Of a stretch of 64,000 bases of DNA, positions 44,407 to 52,998 are shown one piece after another (the first letter of the stretch is position 1; every line of letters begins with the position of its first letter). The translations under genes were made by a program, and so were the position numbers. The DNA lies in contig NZ_CP102386.1 in the NCBI RefSeq assembly GCF_024628865.1, positions 1 through 64,000 on the forward strand. The letters are read 5' to 3'. The DNA comes from Sphingopyxis sp. DBS4 (lineage in GTDB: Bacteria > Pseudomonadota > Alphaproteobacteria > Sphingomonadales > Sphingomonadaceae). The notes under the pieces were generated by a model that saw nothing but the letters and a program-made list of their open reading frames with translations, ran no database searches and was not told the DNA's origin.

Positions 44407-45171
44407 CTATCGCCCCTCGTCACCACCCTCTGACAACCAGGCGCGTGCGGCATCCTCGCTATCCAATGGGAAATGACGCAACTCGATCCTGAACAGAGGA
44501 TCGAAAAGCTTCACCAGAGTCGCCAGCCAATCCGGTCCGCCGACGATCGCATAGCGCGACACGCGATGCAGCAGGGAAAGTTTGCGTTCGACAATTTTCG
44601 GATCGGCCAGGATTGCCGGTGCAAAGCCGTCATAGCGCTTCATCCGGACCAGTATTTTCAGCGGCGAATCCGGCTGGGAGACCTCGAAAATATGAGTGTA
44701 CAGGCCGTCGAGTTCATCCGCCGTAATCCGGCCGTCCACCTCGAACGCACAGATGTCGTCGTCGCCAGGAATGCGGCGGACGGCCTGAGCGTATGGCGTA
44801 TCGACTTCGCCCTTCACCCAGGCGAGCGCGCGGTCACGCTGGGTAACCGGATAGACCTCGTAAGACACGTAAGGCAGCAGCGCGCTTTCGATGCGTGACG
44901 CAATGCGGACCCAGGACTGATCCGTGACGATGGCGATCCGGCCGAATTGCCTGAGCCGCGCCAGATAATGAAGGACATGGCGAAGATCGAAAAGCAGCGC
45001 ATCGGGCGCGATGGATTGAAGATCCAGCACCTCAACGAAGATATGGACCTTGCCGTCGCGCGCGAACGCTTCGTCCAGCAGCCGGAAGGCGAGTTCCATT
45101 TCGTCCTTTTCGATCCGTCCGCCTACCGACAGAGCAATGATGTCGTTCTCGCCATTCAGTTGCGTGAGCAT
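44407..45171 (-). CDS. Tandem SpoIIAA-like (STAS/SEC14-type) protein
   Basis: The 254-residue protein has two related halves: MLTQLNGENDIIALSVGGRI with ARLRQFGRIAIVTDQSWVRI, and DDDICAFEVDGRITADELDG with VSRYAIVGGPDWLATLVKLF. This is the SpoIIAA-like (DUF3478) pattern of a short beta-strand start, a helix, and the AIVTD/AIVGG strand before an active helix. Single-domain members are common and of unknown role, probably membrane-binding or partner-switching; a fused double copy is less common. A start five codons earlier (45186) is possible. It faces ackA convergently. Confidence 0.8.
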   Translation of the reverse strand: MLTQLNGENDIIALSVGGRIEKDEMELAFRLLDEAFARDGKVHIFVEVLDLQSIAPDALLFDLRHVLHYLARLRQFGRIAIVTDQSWVRIASRIESALLPYVSYEVYPVTQRDRALAWVKGEVDTPYAQAVRRIPGDDDICAFEVDGRITADELDGLYTHIFEVSQPDSPLKILVRMKRYDGFAPAILADPKIVERKLSLLHRVSRYAIVGGPDWLATLVKLFDPLFRIELRHFPLDSEDAARAWLSEGGDEGR

Positions 45172-45278
45172 GGTTATTTCGTCCAATGTCTGCGCCGAAA
45201 CCGGATGGAGCGGTATCGGTTGGTTCCCCGTGCAAATCGACGTGAACGCCCGCGGGCGACGATCAATCCCGCCGGATA

Positions 45279-45659
45279 TTACTGGATCGGAGGGCGATAA
45301 TCGGCGTTCTTGAGAGTCAGCATGTAAGCCGCAAGCGCATCGATCTGTTCCGGCGCGATTTCGAAGTTCATGATCTCAGGAAAATTATGCGAATTCCGGA
45401 GCCATGGGTTCAGGGTACGGGCGGTCAGTCCGGGGGTATTGACGATCGCCTCGAACGATGGCGCCTCCGGTTTGGGCGAGATACCGGTATTGATGTCATG
45501 ACAGGTCGAGCAATGTTTTTGGGCAAACGCCAGCCCCCGCTGCTGAGCCGTCCTTTCGGCTCGATTGCTTTCCTTTGCAGGCCTGGCCTGTCCGGTCGCG
45601 ATTGCTCCGCTGACAACCGCGACGGCGATCAGGACAGCCGATATTCCCTTCAGACGCAT
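45279..45659 (-). CDS. Periplasmic class I cytochrome c
   Basis: The 126-residue precursor has an N-terminal signal (MRLKGISAVLIAVAVVSGAI) and one heme site QKHCSTCHDINTG; the axial Met is probably in FPEIMNFEIAPEQIDALAAY. It is similar in size to the cytochrome at 24302 but clearly a different sequence. It lies next to the truncated globin gene, 67 bp downstream on the same strand, so both may serve oxygen or NO handling. Confidence 0.88.
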   Translation of the reverse strand: MRLKGISAVLIAVAVVSGAIATGQARPAKESNRAERTAQQRGLAFAQKHCSTCHDINTGISPKPEAPSFEAIVNTPGLTARTLNPWLRNSHNFPEIMNFEIAPEQIDALAAYMLTLKNADYRPPIQ

Positions 45660-45726
45660 CGCGAGTTCCAGTAGTGGCTGTCATAGGCGGCGTCCGCGAC
45701 CGCACGTTCATGATCGATACAGCAGG

Positions 45727-46134
45727 TCACATCGCTTGTCCCGGGTTCGGAGCCATGCCTTGCGCCATGGCGCCGAGCGCTTCGGCCATCTTGCCGGCAA
45801 TCACGGGTTCTACCGGCGATGCCGTGATCGCGCGGCGCATGGCATCGGCCCACTGGTCTGCCGTTTCCCGGGTGATGGGCAGACGTGCATGCGCGGACAT
45901 CATGCAAACGCCTGGATGTTCGACGAACCAATCGGATGGGCCGCCCAGCCAGGCGTTGAGGAAGCCGGCAAGAGACACGCGCATGGGTGCGAGATCCTCA
46001 GCGTGAAGATCGCGCAATTGTGCGTAGGCTGGGTCAGCTTCCATCAGATCATAGAAGTGATCGGTAATTTGGCGAACGATCTTTGCTCCACCGATAAGAT
46101 CGAAAGGCGTCTGCGATTGCTCGGCTACGGTCAT
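45727..46134 (-). CDS. Truncated hemoglobin
   Basis: The 135-residue protein MTVAEQSQTPFDLIGGAKIV has the truncated-globin start (PFDLIGG..I...FYDLM), the AEDLAPMRVSLAGFLNAWLG stretch of helix E and GGP turn (LGGPSDWFVEHPG), and SAHARLPITRETADQW where the proximal His lies in HARLPI. Group II-like features (the GGP..W/Y segment) fit best. Such globins bind O2 or NO and appear in hypoxia and NO defence. It is followed by a cytochrome c gene on the same strand. Confidence 0.88.
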   Translation of the reverse strand: MTVAEQSQTPFDLIGGAKIVRQITDHFYDLMEADPAYAQLRDLHAEDLAPMRVSLAGFLNAWLGGPSDWFVEHPGVCMMSAHARLPITRETADQWADAMRRAITASPVEPVIAGKMAEALGAMAQGMAPNPGQAM

Positions 46135-46266
46135 CTGGTCTTCCTTTGCCTGATAAGGCTATGCGGATATCAATGGCTTCAGGCGTGCTACTGTTCTGAC
46201 GGTGATTGCGCCTTGATTGCGTGCACGGCTGCCCTGGCACGCGGGGATGTCGCAGATTCTGCCAAA

Positions 46267-46686
46267 TCACGGTGGCCAGCGACCGCGCCCACCGCAAAGC
46301 TCCTCCAAGGCCGATCGCAACCGCGCCAGCGTATAGGGCTTTTGAATCACGTCGCGGACCCCACGCCGCATGATCTCCACCACCAGGCGAACGGGTGGTG
46401 CGGCAATCTGCAGAATGATCGGATTTTCCCTGATGAAATCGGCATATCGATCAAGTTTAGCGATTAGTTGAGGCGAGGAGAGACCATCAAGAAGAACGAC
46501 GTAGGGAGATGTAAACGGCGGCCGGCCCAGAAATGTCTCGAGATTTTCAACATTGCCAAGCCAGGTGACCGGACCGCTCGTCAACTGCTTGGCGATGGCA
46601 AACTCCTCATCTGGACCAACACCTATCAAATGCATGGGGAACCGGTCAGGCACAGCGTTTTCCATACAGGCGCAGCCGTCATTCAT
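46267..46686 (-). CDS. Divergent receiver-like (REC) protein
   Basis: The 139-residue protein resembles a stand-alone response-regulator receiver: PMHLIGVGPDEEFAIAKQLT (strand 1 with acidic DEE), PYVVLLDGLSSPQLIAKLDR (VLLDGL with the presumed phospho-Asp), NPIILQIAAPPVRLVVEIMR (strand 4 where Thr/Ser is usually found, here Ala), and GVRDVIQKPYTLARLRSALE with the conserved Lys-Pro. Missing Thr/Ser suggests altered signalling. It lies upstream of the globin and downstream of the other response regulators on the same strand. Confidence 0.65.
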   Translation of the reverse strand: MNDGCACMENAVPDRFPMHLIGVGPDEEFAIAKQLTSGPVTWLGNVENLETFLGRPPFTSPYVVLLDGLSSPQLIAKLDRYADFIRENPIILQIAAPPVRLVVEIMRRGVRDVIQKPYTLARLRSALEELCGGRGRWPP

Positions 46687-46795
46687 GGGGTGCCCTACAC
46701 CCGCGGCCGCGCGGGATGAGGCTCACCATATGAGGGAAATCTCCAAGCATCAGACTATCATCTCCAGCCGTCTGTTGGCGCAAAGGCAAGCGCGA

Positions 46796-47212
46796 TCAGG
46801 AATGGGCGATTGCCTCACCCGCACCTGTCAATCGAGCAACGGTCTCGCCGAGCACATGTTCGCGAAAGGGCTTCTCGAGGACCTGGTTGAACCCATGCGC
46901 CAGGGCCCGCTCGGTGAGATCAGGAGATGGGAAAGCTGTGATGAGCACCGCTGGGCCGGACCAACCACTCTCTCTGAGACGGCAGAGCACGTCGATCCCG
47001 TCGGTTTCGTCCAGCCTGTAATCCGCGATAAAGCAGCAGGCATCGCGGGCGGTCGGATCGGCAAGGAGCGCAGCACCGGCCGCATAGGCCCGGACATCGA
47101 AGCCTCGGGCTCGAAACAGAAGCTGTAACGATCGGCGAACCCCGGCATCATCCTCCACCAGGAGAAGCCGTGGACGCTCCTGCATCTGGGATGCAATTCT
47201 CTCACTTGTCAT
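46796..47212 (-). CDS. Single-domain response regulator
   Basis: The 138-residue protein is a receiver only: RPRLLLVEDDAGVRRSLQLL (acidic pair), CCFIADYRLDETDGIDVLCR (phospho-Asp in ADYRL), GPAVLITAFPSPDLTERALA (Thr) and NQVLEKPFREHVLGETV (Lys-Pro). There is no output domain. Such FixJ-N-like proteins may take phosphoryl groups from the FixL-type kinase or compete with FixJ. A TACGTA box lies 67 bp upstream, so the gene may be under FixJ control and form a feedback loop. Confidence 0.88.
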   Translation of the reverse strand: MTSERIASQMQERPRLLLVEDDAGVRRSLQLLFRARGFDVRAYAAGAALLADPTARDACCFIADYRLDETDGIDVLCRLRESGWSGPAVLITAFPSPDLTERALAHGFNQVLEKPFREHVLGETVARLTGAGEAIAHS

Positions 47213-47279
47213 GACACACCATCAAATCCAGCGACCATGCTGATTGATTGGGAATGTCAGGAAATCGGCGACGGGTCGC

Positions 47280-47285
47280 TACGTA
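47280..47285. promoter_or_regulatory. Candidate FixJ-type box (TACGTA) upstream of the receiver gene
   Basis: TACGTA in GCTACGTAAGTGTCC, between the fixJ stop (47299) and the receiver gene start at 47212 (67 bp away). The minus-strand reading is CACTTACGTAGCG, containing TTACGTAG. Confidence 0.55.
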
Positions 47286-47298
47286 AGTGTCCGAAGCC

Positions 47299-47913
47299 TT
47301 AGCCGGTTACGCCCGCGGAAAATGCGATGCGAAGAGCCTCCGACAGGCTGCGGACGCCGAGCTTTGTCATCAGATTGGCACGATGAACTTCTACCGTACG
47401 CGGCGAAATGCCGAGGTCATAGGCGATGGATTTGTTCGGCAAGCCCTGGGCAAGTCCCTTGAGGACGTCCTGCTCACGTGCGGAGAGACCCGCGATGAGG
47501 ATGGTCGCATCGGCCGCCCGGCTCGCCCTGCCTTCGGCATCGGCAAGGCGCTCAAAGGCGGTTTCGATGGCCGTGATCAATACCGCCTTCTCGAACGGCT
47601 TCTCCAGGAAATCGACCGCCCCGGCCTTCATCGCCTGAACGGCGATTGTAACGTCCCCATGGCCGGTCAGGACAACAACAGGCATGGATATACCACGCGC
47701 GTTCAGTTCCTGCTGGACTGCCAGGCCATCCATCTCGGGCATGCGGACATCAAGCAGGATACAACCCTGCTCGGCCTGCTTGAGATTTTTAAGAAATTCC
47801 ACGCCGGAAACCCACGGCGTCACCGAAAAACCCGATTTCTTCAGCATGAAACCAGTCGAACGGCGGATCGAATCCTCGTCATCGACTATGTGAACAACAC
47901 GTTTTTCATCCAT
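47299..47913 (-). CDS. fixJ: FixJ-type two-component response regulator
   Basis: The 204-residue protein has a receiver ([20 protein letters not shown]; phospho-Asp in [47 protein letters not shown]) and a LuxR/FixJ helix-turn-helix ([57 protein letters not shown]). The whole layout, including the TGHGDVxxAVxAMKxGAxDFLEKPF stretch, is that of FixJ. Its start overlaps the fixL end by eight bases, so sensor and regulator are made together. FixJ-phosphate activates genes for low-oxygen life in rhizobia and Caulobacter. Confidence 0.93.
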   Translation of the reverse strand: MDEKRVVHIVDDEDSIRRSTGFMLKKSGFSVTPWVSGVEFLKNLKQAEQGCILLDVRMPEMDGLAVQQELNARGISMPVVVLTGHGDVTIAVQAMKAGAVDFLEKPFEKAVLITAIETAFERLADAEGRASRAADATILIAGLSAREQDVLKGLAQGLPNKSIAYDLGISPRTVEVHRANLMTKLGVRSLSEALRIAFSAGVTG

Positions 47914-49969
47914 CCAGCTTCTCCGCCTCCGTCCTTATCAAGGTAAAATGGAACTGGGTACCGCCCCCTTCCGCTGGCTCCATCCAGATGCGGCCGCCAT
48001 TGGCTTCGACGATGGTTCGGCAAATGGAGAGGCCAAGACCCATGCCTTCCGTTTTGGTGCTCACGAATGCCTTGAAGAGCTGGGCTGCCACCTCGGGCGC
48101 CACACCAGGCCCCGTGTCAGCCACCGTCACGCGAACAAATCCTGGCTGATCGGGCGCCGTCCGGATCGTGAGAACGCGGCGGGTGGCCGTACTCATCGCG
48201 TCCACCGCGTTGCGGATAAGGTTGACCAGAACCTGCTGGATCTGGATCTTGTCGACCAGCACGCTCGCTGCCTCGTGATCGATATCGATCCGGGTTCCGA
48301 TCGACTTGTCACCCGCGCCCAGCAACCCGAAAGCGGCAGATTCGTTGATCAGATCAGGCAGGCTCTCGACCGTCTTTTCAACTTCGCCGCGCGCCACGAA
48401 ATCACGTAGCCGCCTGACGATTTGGCCCGCGCGCATGGCCTCCCCTGCGGCCTCCTGCAACGCCTCGACAATTTCCGGCAGCTCGTCGGGATCCGGCTCG
48501 GCCAGCAAATCGCGAACGGCTTCGACATAGTTTGCAACCGCTGTGATCGGCTGGTTGAGTTCGTGGGCCAGGGTGGATGCCATGGTTCCCATCGCGCTGA
48601 CGCGGGCGACGTGTATAAGCTCGGATTGAAGTTCCTCGAGCCGCTCCTGCGTTCGATGGCGGTCCGTAAGGTCGCGGATGAAGCCCGTGAAGACACGCTG
48701 GCCGTCGCCGGTTGCCTCGCCCACTGACAATTCCATCGGAAATGTGGTCCCGTCCTTGCGCATTGCGAAGACCACCCGGCCGATACCGATGATCCGGCGC
48801 TCGCCCGTCGTGAGATAGCGTTCGAGATAGCCGTCATGACGTTCGCGATAGGGCGAGGGCATGAGCATGCTCACATTGGCGCCCAGGACTTCGGCCTGCG
48901 CGTACCCGAACAGGCGCTCGGCCGCAGCACTGAAGGACAGCATTGTCCCCCGCTCGTCGATAACGATCATCGCATCGGGAACGGTCGACAGGATTGAGCG
49001 AAGATGCGCCTCGCTGTTGCGGAGCGAGCTTTCGGCGGCGCGCTGGTCGGTAATGTCGCGGACGACGATCGCAAAGCTGCGAACCGTCCCGTCCGGATTC
49101 TTCAACGCCGTGATCGCAACATGGGCGAGAAATTCGCTGCCATCCTTGCGGACGCGCCAGTCGTCCATCTCTATCTTGCCGCGTGCAACCGCTTCGGCCC
49201 GGATCAACGCCGGTTTGCCGGCGGCAACGGCGTCATCAGGATAGAAGAGATCGGCCGGTCTCCCGATCATTTCCGCGGCGGTCCAGCCCTTCAGTCGCTG
49301 GGCGCCTTCGTTCCAGATCGTGACGTTTCCGTCGGGATCGAGCATGTAGATGGCGTAATCCTGCGCGCCGTCGATCAGGAGGTTAAGCTCTTCGGCGAGG
49401 ATGACCGCGCTTTCGGCCAGTTCGCGCGTGACCGTGACGGTGCGATGGTGATTGCGCCACAGGAGGAACATCGCGAAGAGAAAGATCGCGACGGCTATCT
49501 GCTGGCTCGTTGCGGTGGGCCAGCCGTCGACGATGACAAGCGTTGCAAGGGTTACGAGCGAGAGGCTCGAGATCACGAACAGGTCGGGCCTGAGCGCGAC
49601 CAGCACCATGCCCGCCACACCCAGGGCCACGAAGTAATGGACGCGTTCATCGACGTGCACAGCGAGCTGTTCGCGGGTCACGAAGGTGATAATCGCGACC
49701 GCGAGACCCGCGAGAACCGCCGTGATGATCTGGGAACGGATCGAAGGACTGGCGAGCAGCCTGGCAGCGGCCAATGCCGGCGCAAAGGCGCCCTTCCGTT
49801 CCGATGGCCGGTTGGTATCCGGAATTGCTTTGCTCCCTCGCCGTGGTGAAGGGAGCCGCACCGCGCGGACACACTCCCCTTTTGTTCCGTTTTCTATCGA
49901 TTGAACCCGGATTGAGCCATCGAAAGTTGCGAGGTCAGGCCTCTGGGAATTGCGACGGATTACCTTCAT
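47906..49969 (-). CDS. fixL: FixL-type heme-PAS oxygen-sensing histidine kinase
   Basis: The protein (about 687 residues from 49969) has four membrane helices (about 78-172), a PAS domain (about 196-310), a second PAS domain (about 318-440), and a kinase core with phosphoacceptor [42 protein letters not shown] and [15 protein letters not shown]. The second PAS matches Fix[21 protein letters not shown] holds the heme-ligand His (about residue 378, codon 48836-48838), and [15 protein letters not shown] holds the Arg that contacts bound O2. When O2 leaves the heme, the kinase turns on. Start uncertain: the frame runs to 50191 with other ATGs at 50008 and 50056, none with a clear binding site. 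Confidence 0.92.
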   Translation of the reverse strand: MKVIRRNSQRPDLATFDGSIRVQSIENGTKGECVRAVRLPSPRRGSKAIPDTNRPSERKGAFAPALAAARLLASPSIRSQIITAVLAGLAVAIITFVTREQLAVHVDERVHYFVALGVAGMVLVALRPDLFVISSLSLVTLATLVIVDGWPTATSQQIAVAIFLFAMFLLWRNHHRTVTVTRELAESAVILAEELNLLIDGAQDYAIYMLDPDGNVTIWNEGAQRLKGWTAAEMIGRPADLFYPDDAVAAGKPALIRAEAVARGKIEMDDWRVRKDGSEFLAHVAITALKNPDGTVRSFAIVVRDITDQRAAESSLRNSEAHLRSILSTVPDAMIVIDERGTMLSFSAAAERLFGYAQAEVLGANVSMLMPSPYRERHDGYLERYLTTGERRIIGIGRVVFAMRKDGTTFPMELSVGEATGDGQRVFTGFIRDLTDRHRTQERLEELQSELIHVARVSAMGTMASTLAHELNQPITAVANYVEAVRDLLAEPDPDELPEIVEALQEAAGEAMRAGQIVRRLRDFVARGEVEKTVESLPDLINESAAFGLLGAGDKSIGTRIDIDHEAASVLVDKIQIQQVLVNLIRNAVDAMSTATRRVLTIRTAPDQPGFVRVTVADTGPGVAPEVAAQLFKAFVSTKTEGMGLGLSICRTIVEANGGRIWMEPAEGGGTQFHFTLIRTEAEKLDG

Positions 49970-50223
49970 CTCTGCCGCAGCGCGCGACGCTCGCCCTCTG
50001 CCGGTCATTGGAACAAATACGGATTCCCATGACGGCGCCTGGAAGATAGACCCCATTTCGTGTTTCGTCGACGAACCGACACGATTGATAGGCAGGGGGA
50101 ATAAATGGCGCCGCGTTGGTTCATTCGGCACGTTTGGAAAGGGGTGGGTGCAAGTGTGCAGGCTGTTCCGTGTGCCCACACCGTCCACCATTCGATCAAT
50201 CTGGATCCCGACAAGGCAACTCC

Positions 50224-51486
50224 ATGAACATGCCTGACGCTGAATTGCTGCGTACCCTGACGGCCTCTCTGGCAGTTGGCATCCTGATCGGCATCGAACG
50301 CGGTTGGCGCCAGCGGAATGCGATCGATGGAAGCCGGGTGAGCGGGCTCAGAACATTTGGTCTGATTGGCCTCGCCGGCGGACTCGCCGGGCACGTCCCG
50401 GATCTTCTGGCCGCCGTCATTACGCTCGCCACGCTGTCGAGCCTGGTCCTCGGTTACCGCGGCGCTCTCGCACGCGAAGGGAGTCTTTCGGTCACCAATA
50501 CGCTGGTTGGGATCATCACCTTCGCTTTGGGTTACATCGCCGCCAGGGGCCAGGTCAGCGAGGCGCTGGCGGTCGCCGCCGTGACCACGCTGATCCTCAC
50601 GCTGCGCGGACAGGCCCACGCCATGCTGAAAGGCATGACGGCACAGGAAGTCGATTCGATCGCGCGCTTTGCGCTCGTGGCCCTCGTCATCCTGCCGTTG
50701 CTCCCGGATCGCAATCTCGGCCCCTACGATGCCTGGAATCCCCGCCAGATCTGGATGGTGGTGGTCGTGGTCCTCGGACTTTCCTTCGCTGGCTATGTCG
50801 CGACCCGCCGACTGGGATCCGAGAAAGGCATCATGATAACCGCGCTATGCGGATCGCTTGTGTCCTCAACGGCCGTGACCGCAACCTATGCGCGGCGATT
50901 GCGCGCAAAAGACGGACCGGAAGCTCCTCTTATTGCCGGTATAGCGCTTGCCTCGCTGGTGATGTTTGTGCGCGTCCAGCTGTTGTCGATTGCCCTCATC
51001 CCCTACGCAGCCCGGTCGCTGGCTCTGGCCATGGTTCCAGCGTTCATCGTCGGCGGATTGACGACATTGATCGCGCTTCGCAAATATAACGCAAAGACGA
51101 GCAGCGCTGAGGTGAAGCTCGGCAACCCGCTCGATTTTGGACCGGCGCTGTTGCTCGCCGGAGTGGTGGCGGTGATGGCCGTGCCGGCACGCTGGGCGCT
51201 CGAACAGTTCGGCAACCAGGGCATTGTCGTCGTGCTGGGCCTGACCGGCATGTGGGATGTCGACGCGGCGGTCCTCACTCTCGCGGGAATGCCCAGGGAT
51301 GTTCTCGACGAAAACACGGCAGGCCTGGTGCTGGCGGTCCCCGTGCTCGCGAACACGGCCTTCAAGGGCCTTCTGGCGCTCGGGATCGCCGGCCCCCGCC
51401 AGCAGGGCTGGAAGGCGTCCGGCCCCCTGTTCGCCGCGGTACTGGCCTCCGGCGTGGGGATCGCGGTGCTTCTCGCGCTCAGATAG
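50224..51486 (+). CDS. MgtC/DUF4010-family membrane protein
   Basis: The 420-residue protein [20 protein letters not shown] has an N-terminal MgtC/SapB domain ([36 protein letters not shown]) and a C-terminal DUF4010 region ([60 protein letters not shown]). About a dozen helices are predicted. MgtC proteins support growth at low Mg2+ and during persistence; the exact activity is unsettled. The gene diverges from fixL and converges on the orphan ATPase gene, whose stop is 2 bp away. Start chosen at the first conserved Met. Confidence 0.88.
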   Translation: MNMPDAELLRTLTASLAVGILIGIERGWRQRNAIDGSRVSGLRTFGLIGLAGGLAGHVPDLLAAVITLATLSSLVLGYRGALAREGSLSVTNTLVGIITFALGYIAARGQVSEALAVAAVTTLILTLRGQAHAMLKGMTAQEVDSIARFALVALVILPLLPDRNLGPYDAWNPRQIWMVVVVVLGLSFAGYVATRRLGSEKGIMITALCGSLVSSTAVTATYARRLRAKDGPEAPLIAGIALASLVMFVRVQLLSIALIPYAARSLALAMVPAFIVGGLTTLIALRKYNAKTSSAEVKLGNPLDFGPALLLAGVVAVMAVPARWALEQFGNQGIVVVLGLTGMWDVDAAVLTLAGMPRDVLDENTAGLVLAVPVLANTAFKGLLALGIAGPRQQGWKASGPLFAAVLASGVGIAVLLALR

Positions 51487-51488
51487 AA

Positions 51489-52346
51489 TTAGACACTGGC
51501 GGGGTATTCCTCCGGTGGCACACCCGGTACGAAATCAGGCTGGCTTGGGATGATTTCAGGGGGATTGGGCATAGGCGTTTCCCGGGGCTCTGGAGGTGCG
51601 GGAGTCTCTGGCGGGGCCAATGGCCGAATAATGTCAGGCTTGGGTTCGACGGGCTGAGCATTCATATGGGCCTTGTTCCTTCTTGGCTGTCCACGCTGCA
51701 GTCTTCCGCGGCGTTCATGTAGCCGTGCTTGCCTCCCTGCGGGCGCTAGCGATCCCGCCTGACGAGTAAGGCCAACATTGAGGACAAGCGGTATCATGAG
51801 CACGGCAACCGTGCCCCGGCCGACTGCGCTACGAAGTCGAAATCTGGCGTGACAGGATCGTGCGAAATGGCGAATTTGACCGAGGCCAGTGTCATGCGCG
51901 CCATCCAGAACGGCTGTGCGTTCCGGCGGGCTCATCCCTTTTCCCGTGTCTGCAACGGTGACCCATAACCGACGCCCCACGCGCTTGGCTCGCACAATGA
52001 TGCGCCCCCCGATTGCAAGAGCAGTGCGCGCATTGTCGACAAGCTCGACGAGTGCAGCATCAAGGACCGACGCATCAAACCTGACCAGAGCCTTCTCCGC
52101 TGAGACTTTAATTTCGATCTGCGCCTCATCGCTGCTTCGAGCGTCAAGACGCAATTGCAGCGTCCGGAGATGCTGGTTGAGGTCGAACATGCGAACCATC
52201 GGATTGATTTCCCTGGAAGGCAGAACGGTCGTCAAAGTGACTCCGCAGCGCGCCGACTCGGCGATCCCGAATGAAGCGCCGAAGCCGCAGATATTCTCCC
52301 GCCCCACAATCTGCGCGCGCCATCGAGCATACGCTCCTTTATCCAT
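51489..52346 (-). CDS. Orphan histidine-kinase-type ATPase with proline-rich tail
   Basis: The 285-residue protein contains a HATPase domain: LDAALVELVDNARTALAIGG (N box), TVADTGKGMSPPERTAV (G1 box), GLGQIRHFARSCHARFRLRS, VGRGTVAVL (G2-type). Upstream, FDLNQHLRTLQLRLDA fits the end of a kinase dimerisation region but no His box is present, so phosphotransfer to itself is unlikely. The last 58 residues (from Met at 51665) are a Pro/Glu-rich repeat (PPETPAPPEPRETPMPNPPE); an ATG with AAGGAACAAGG before it could start this as a separate small protein in the same frame. TACGTA lies 43 bp upstream of the start. Confidence 0.72.
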   Translation of the reverse strand: MDKGAYARWRAQIVGRENICGFGASFGIAESARCGVTLTTVLPSREINPMVRMFDLNQHLRTLQLRLDARSSDEAQIEIKVSAEKALVRFDASVLDAALVELVDNARTALAIGGRIIVRAKRVGRRLWVTVADTGKGMSPPERTAVLDGAHDTGLGQIRHFARSCHARFRLRSAVGRGTVAVLMIPLVLNVGLTRQAGSLAPAGRQARLHERRGRLQRGQPRRNKAHMNAQPVEPKPDIIRPLAPPETPAPPEPRETPMPNPPEIIPSQPDFVPGVPPEEYPASV

Positions 52347-52389
52347 ATAATTCTGTCACTGCGGGCAGGTTCACGTGAATTGGGAAAGT

Positions 52390-52395
52390 TACGTA
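52390..52395. promoter_or_regulatory. Candidate FixJ-type box (TACGTA) between the HATPase and hsp20 genes
   Basis: TACGTA in AAGTTACGTAGCGG, 43 bp before the HATPase start at 52346 and 201 bp before hsp20 at 52597, in a 250-bp divergent intergenic region without a gene. TTACGTAGCG also occurs at 47280 (minus strand). Confidence 0.5.
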
Positions 52396-52998
52396 GCGGG
52401 TTGCATGAGCAGGGGCGGATATGTGGCACACCATGAGCGGCCTCCGTAGATTCCCGAATAGAGGCGCGTAGGCTGAGGATATTATCTTCGTCACACTCGA
52501 GAGCCGATTGATGGAACAACGGTTCGTGTCGTTTCTGCGGCGAACTTGTTTCTGCCGATTGCTGGCCTTCGGGTTCCCGTTCGAAGGAGGTGTGCAATGA
52601 CTGATCAGGTCCCGGTTTCCGCGTCAAAAGGAACTCCTGTCAGCCGGTCTGGGGATCGTCCAATGGACTGGCTGCGTGGTGAGATCGACCGCTTGTTCGA
52701 AGATTTCGGCCGACCCGCATCGAGCATATTCAGCTTTGGCAATCGATCACCGACAGCGCCCGTGCCGGCCGTCGAGATGGTGGATGATGGCAAAGCCTAT
52801 CGCCTGACCGTCGAACTGCCTGGCCTCAGCGAGGAAGATATCGCAGTTAATATCACCGAAGGCGTACTCGATATCTCGGGCGAAAAGAAGGAAGAAACCG
52901 AGCGCAAGGACAAAGGCTATCTGTACAGCGAGCGCCGTTACGGCTCGTTTCACCGCCAGATATCTGGGCTGCCCGCGATGACTGGTCCGGTTGCATAG

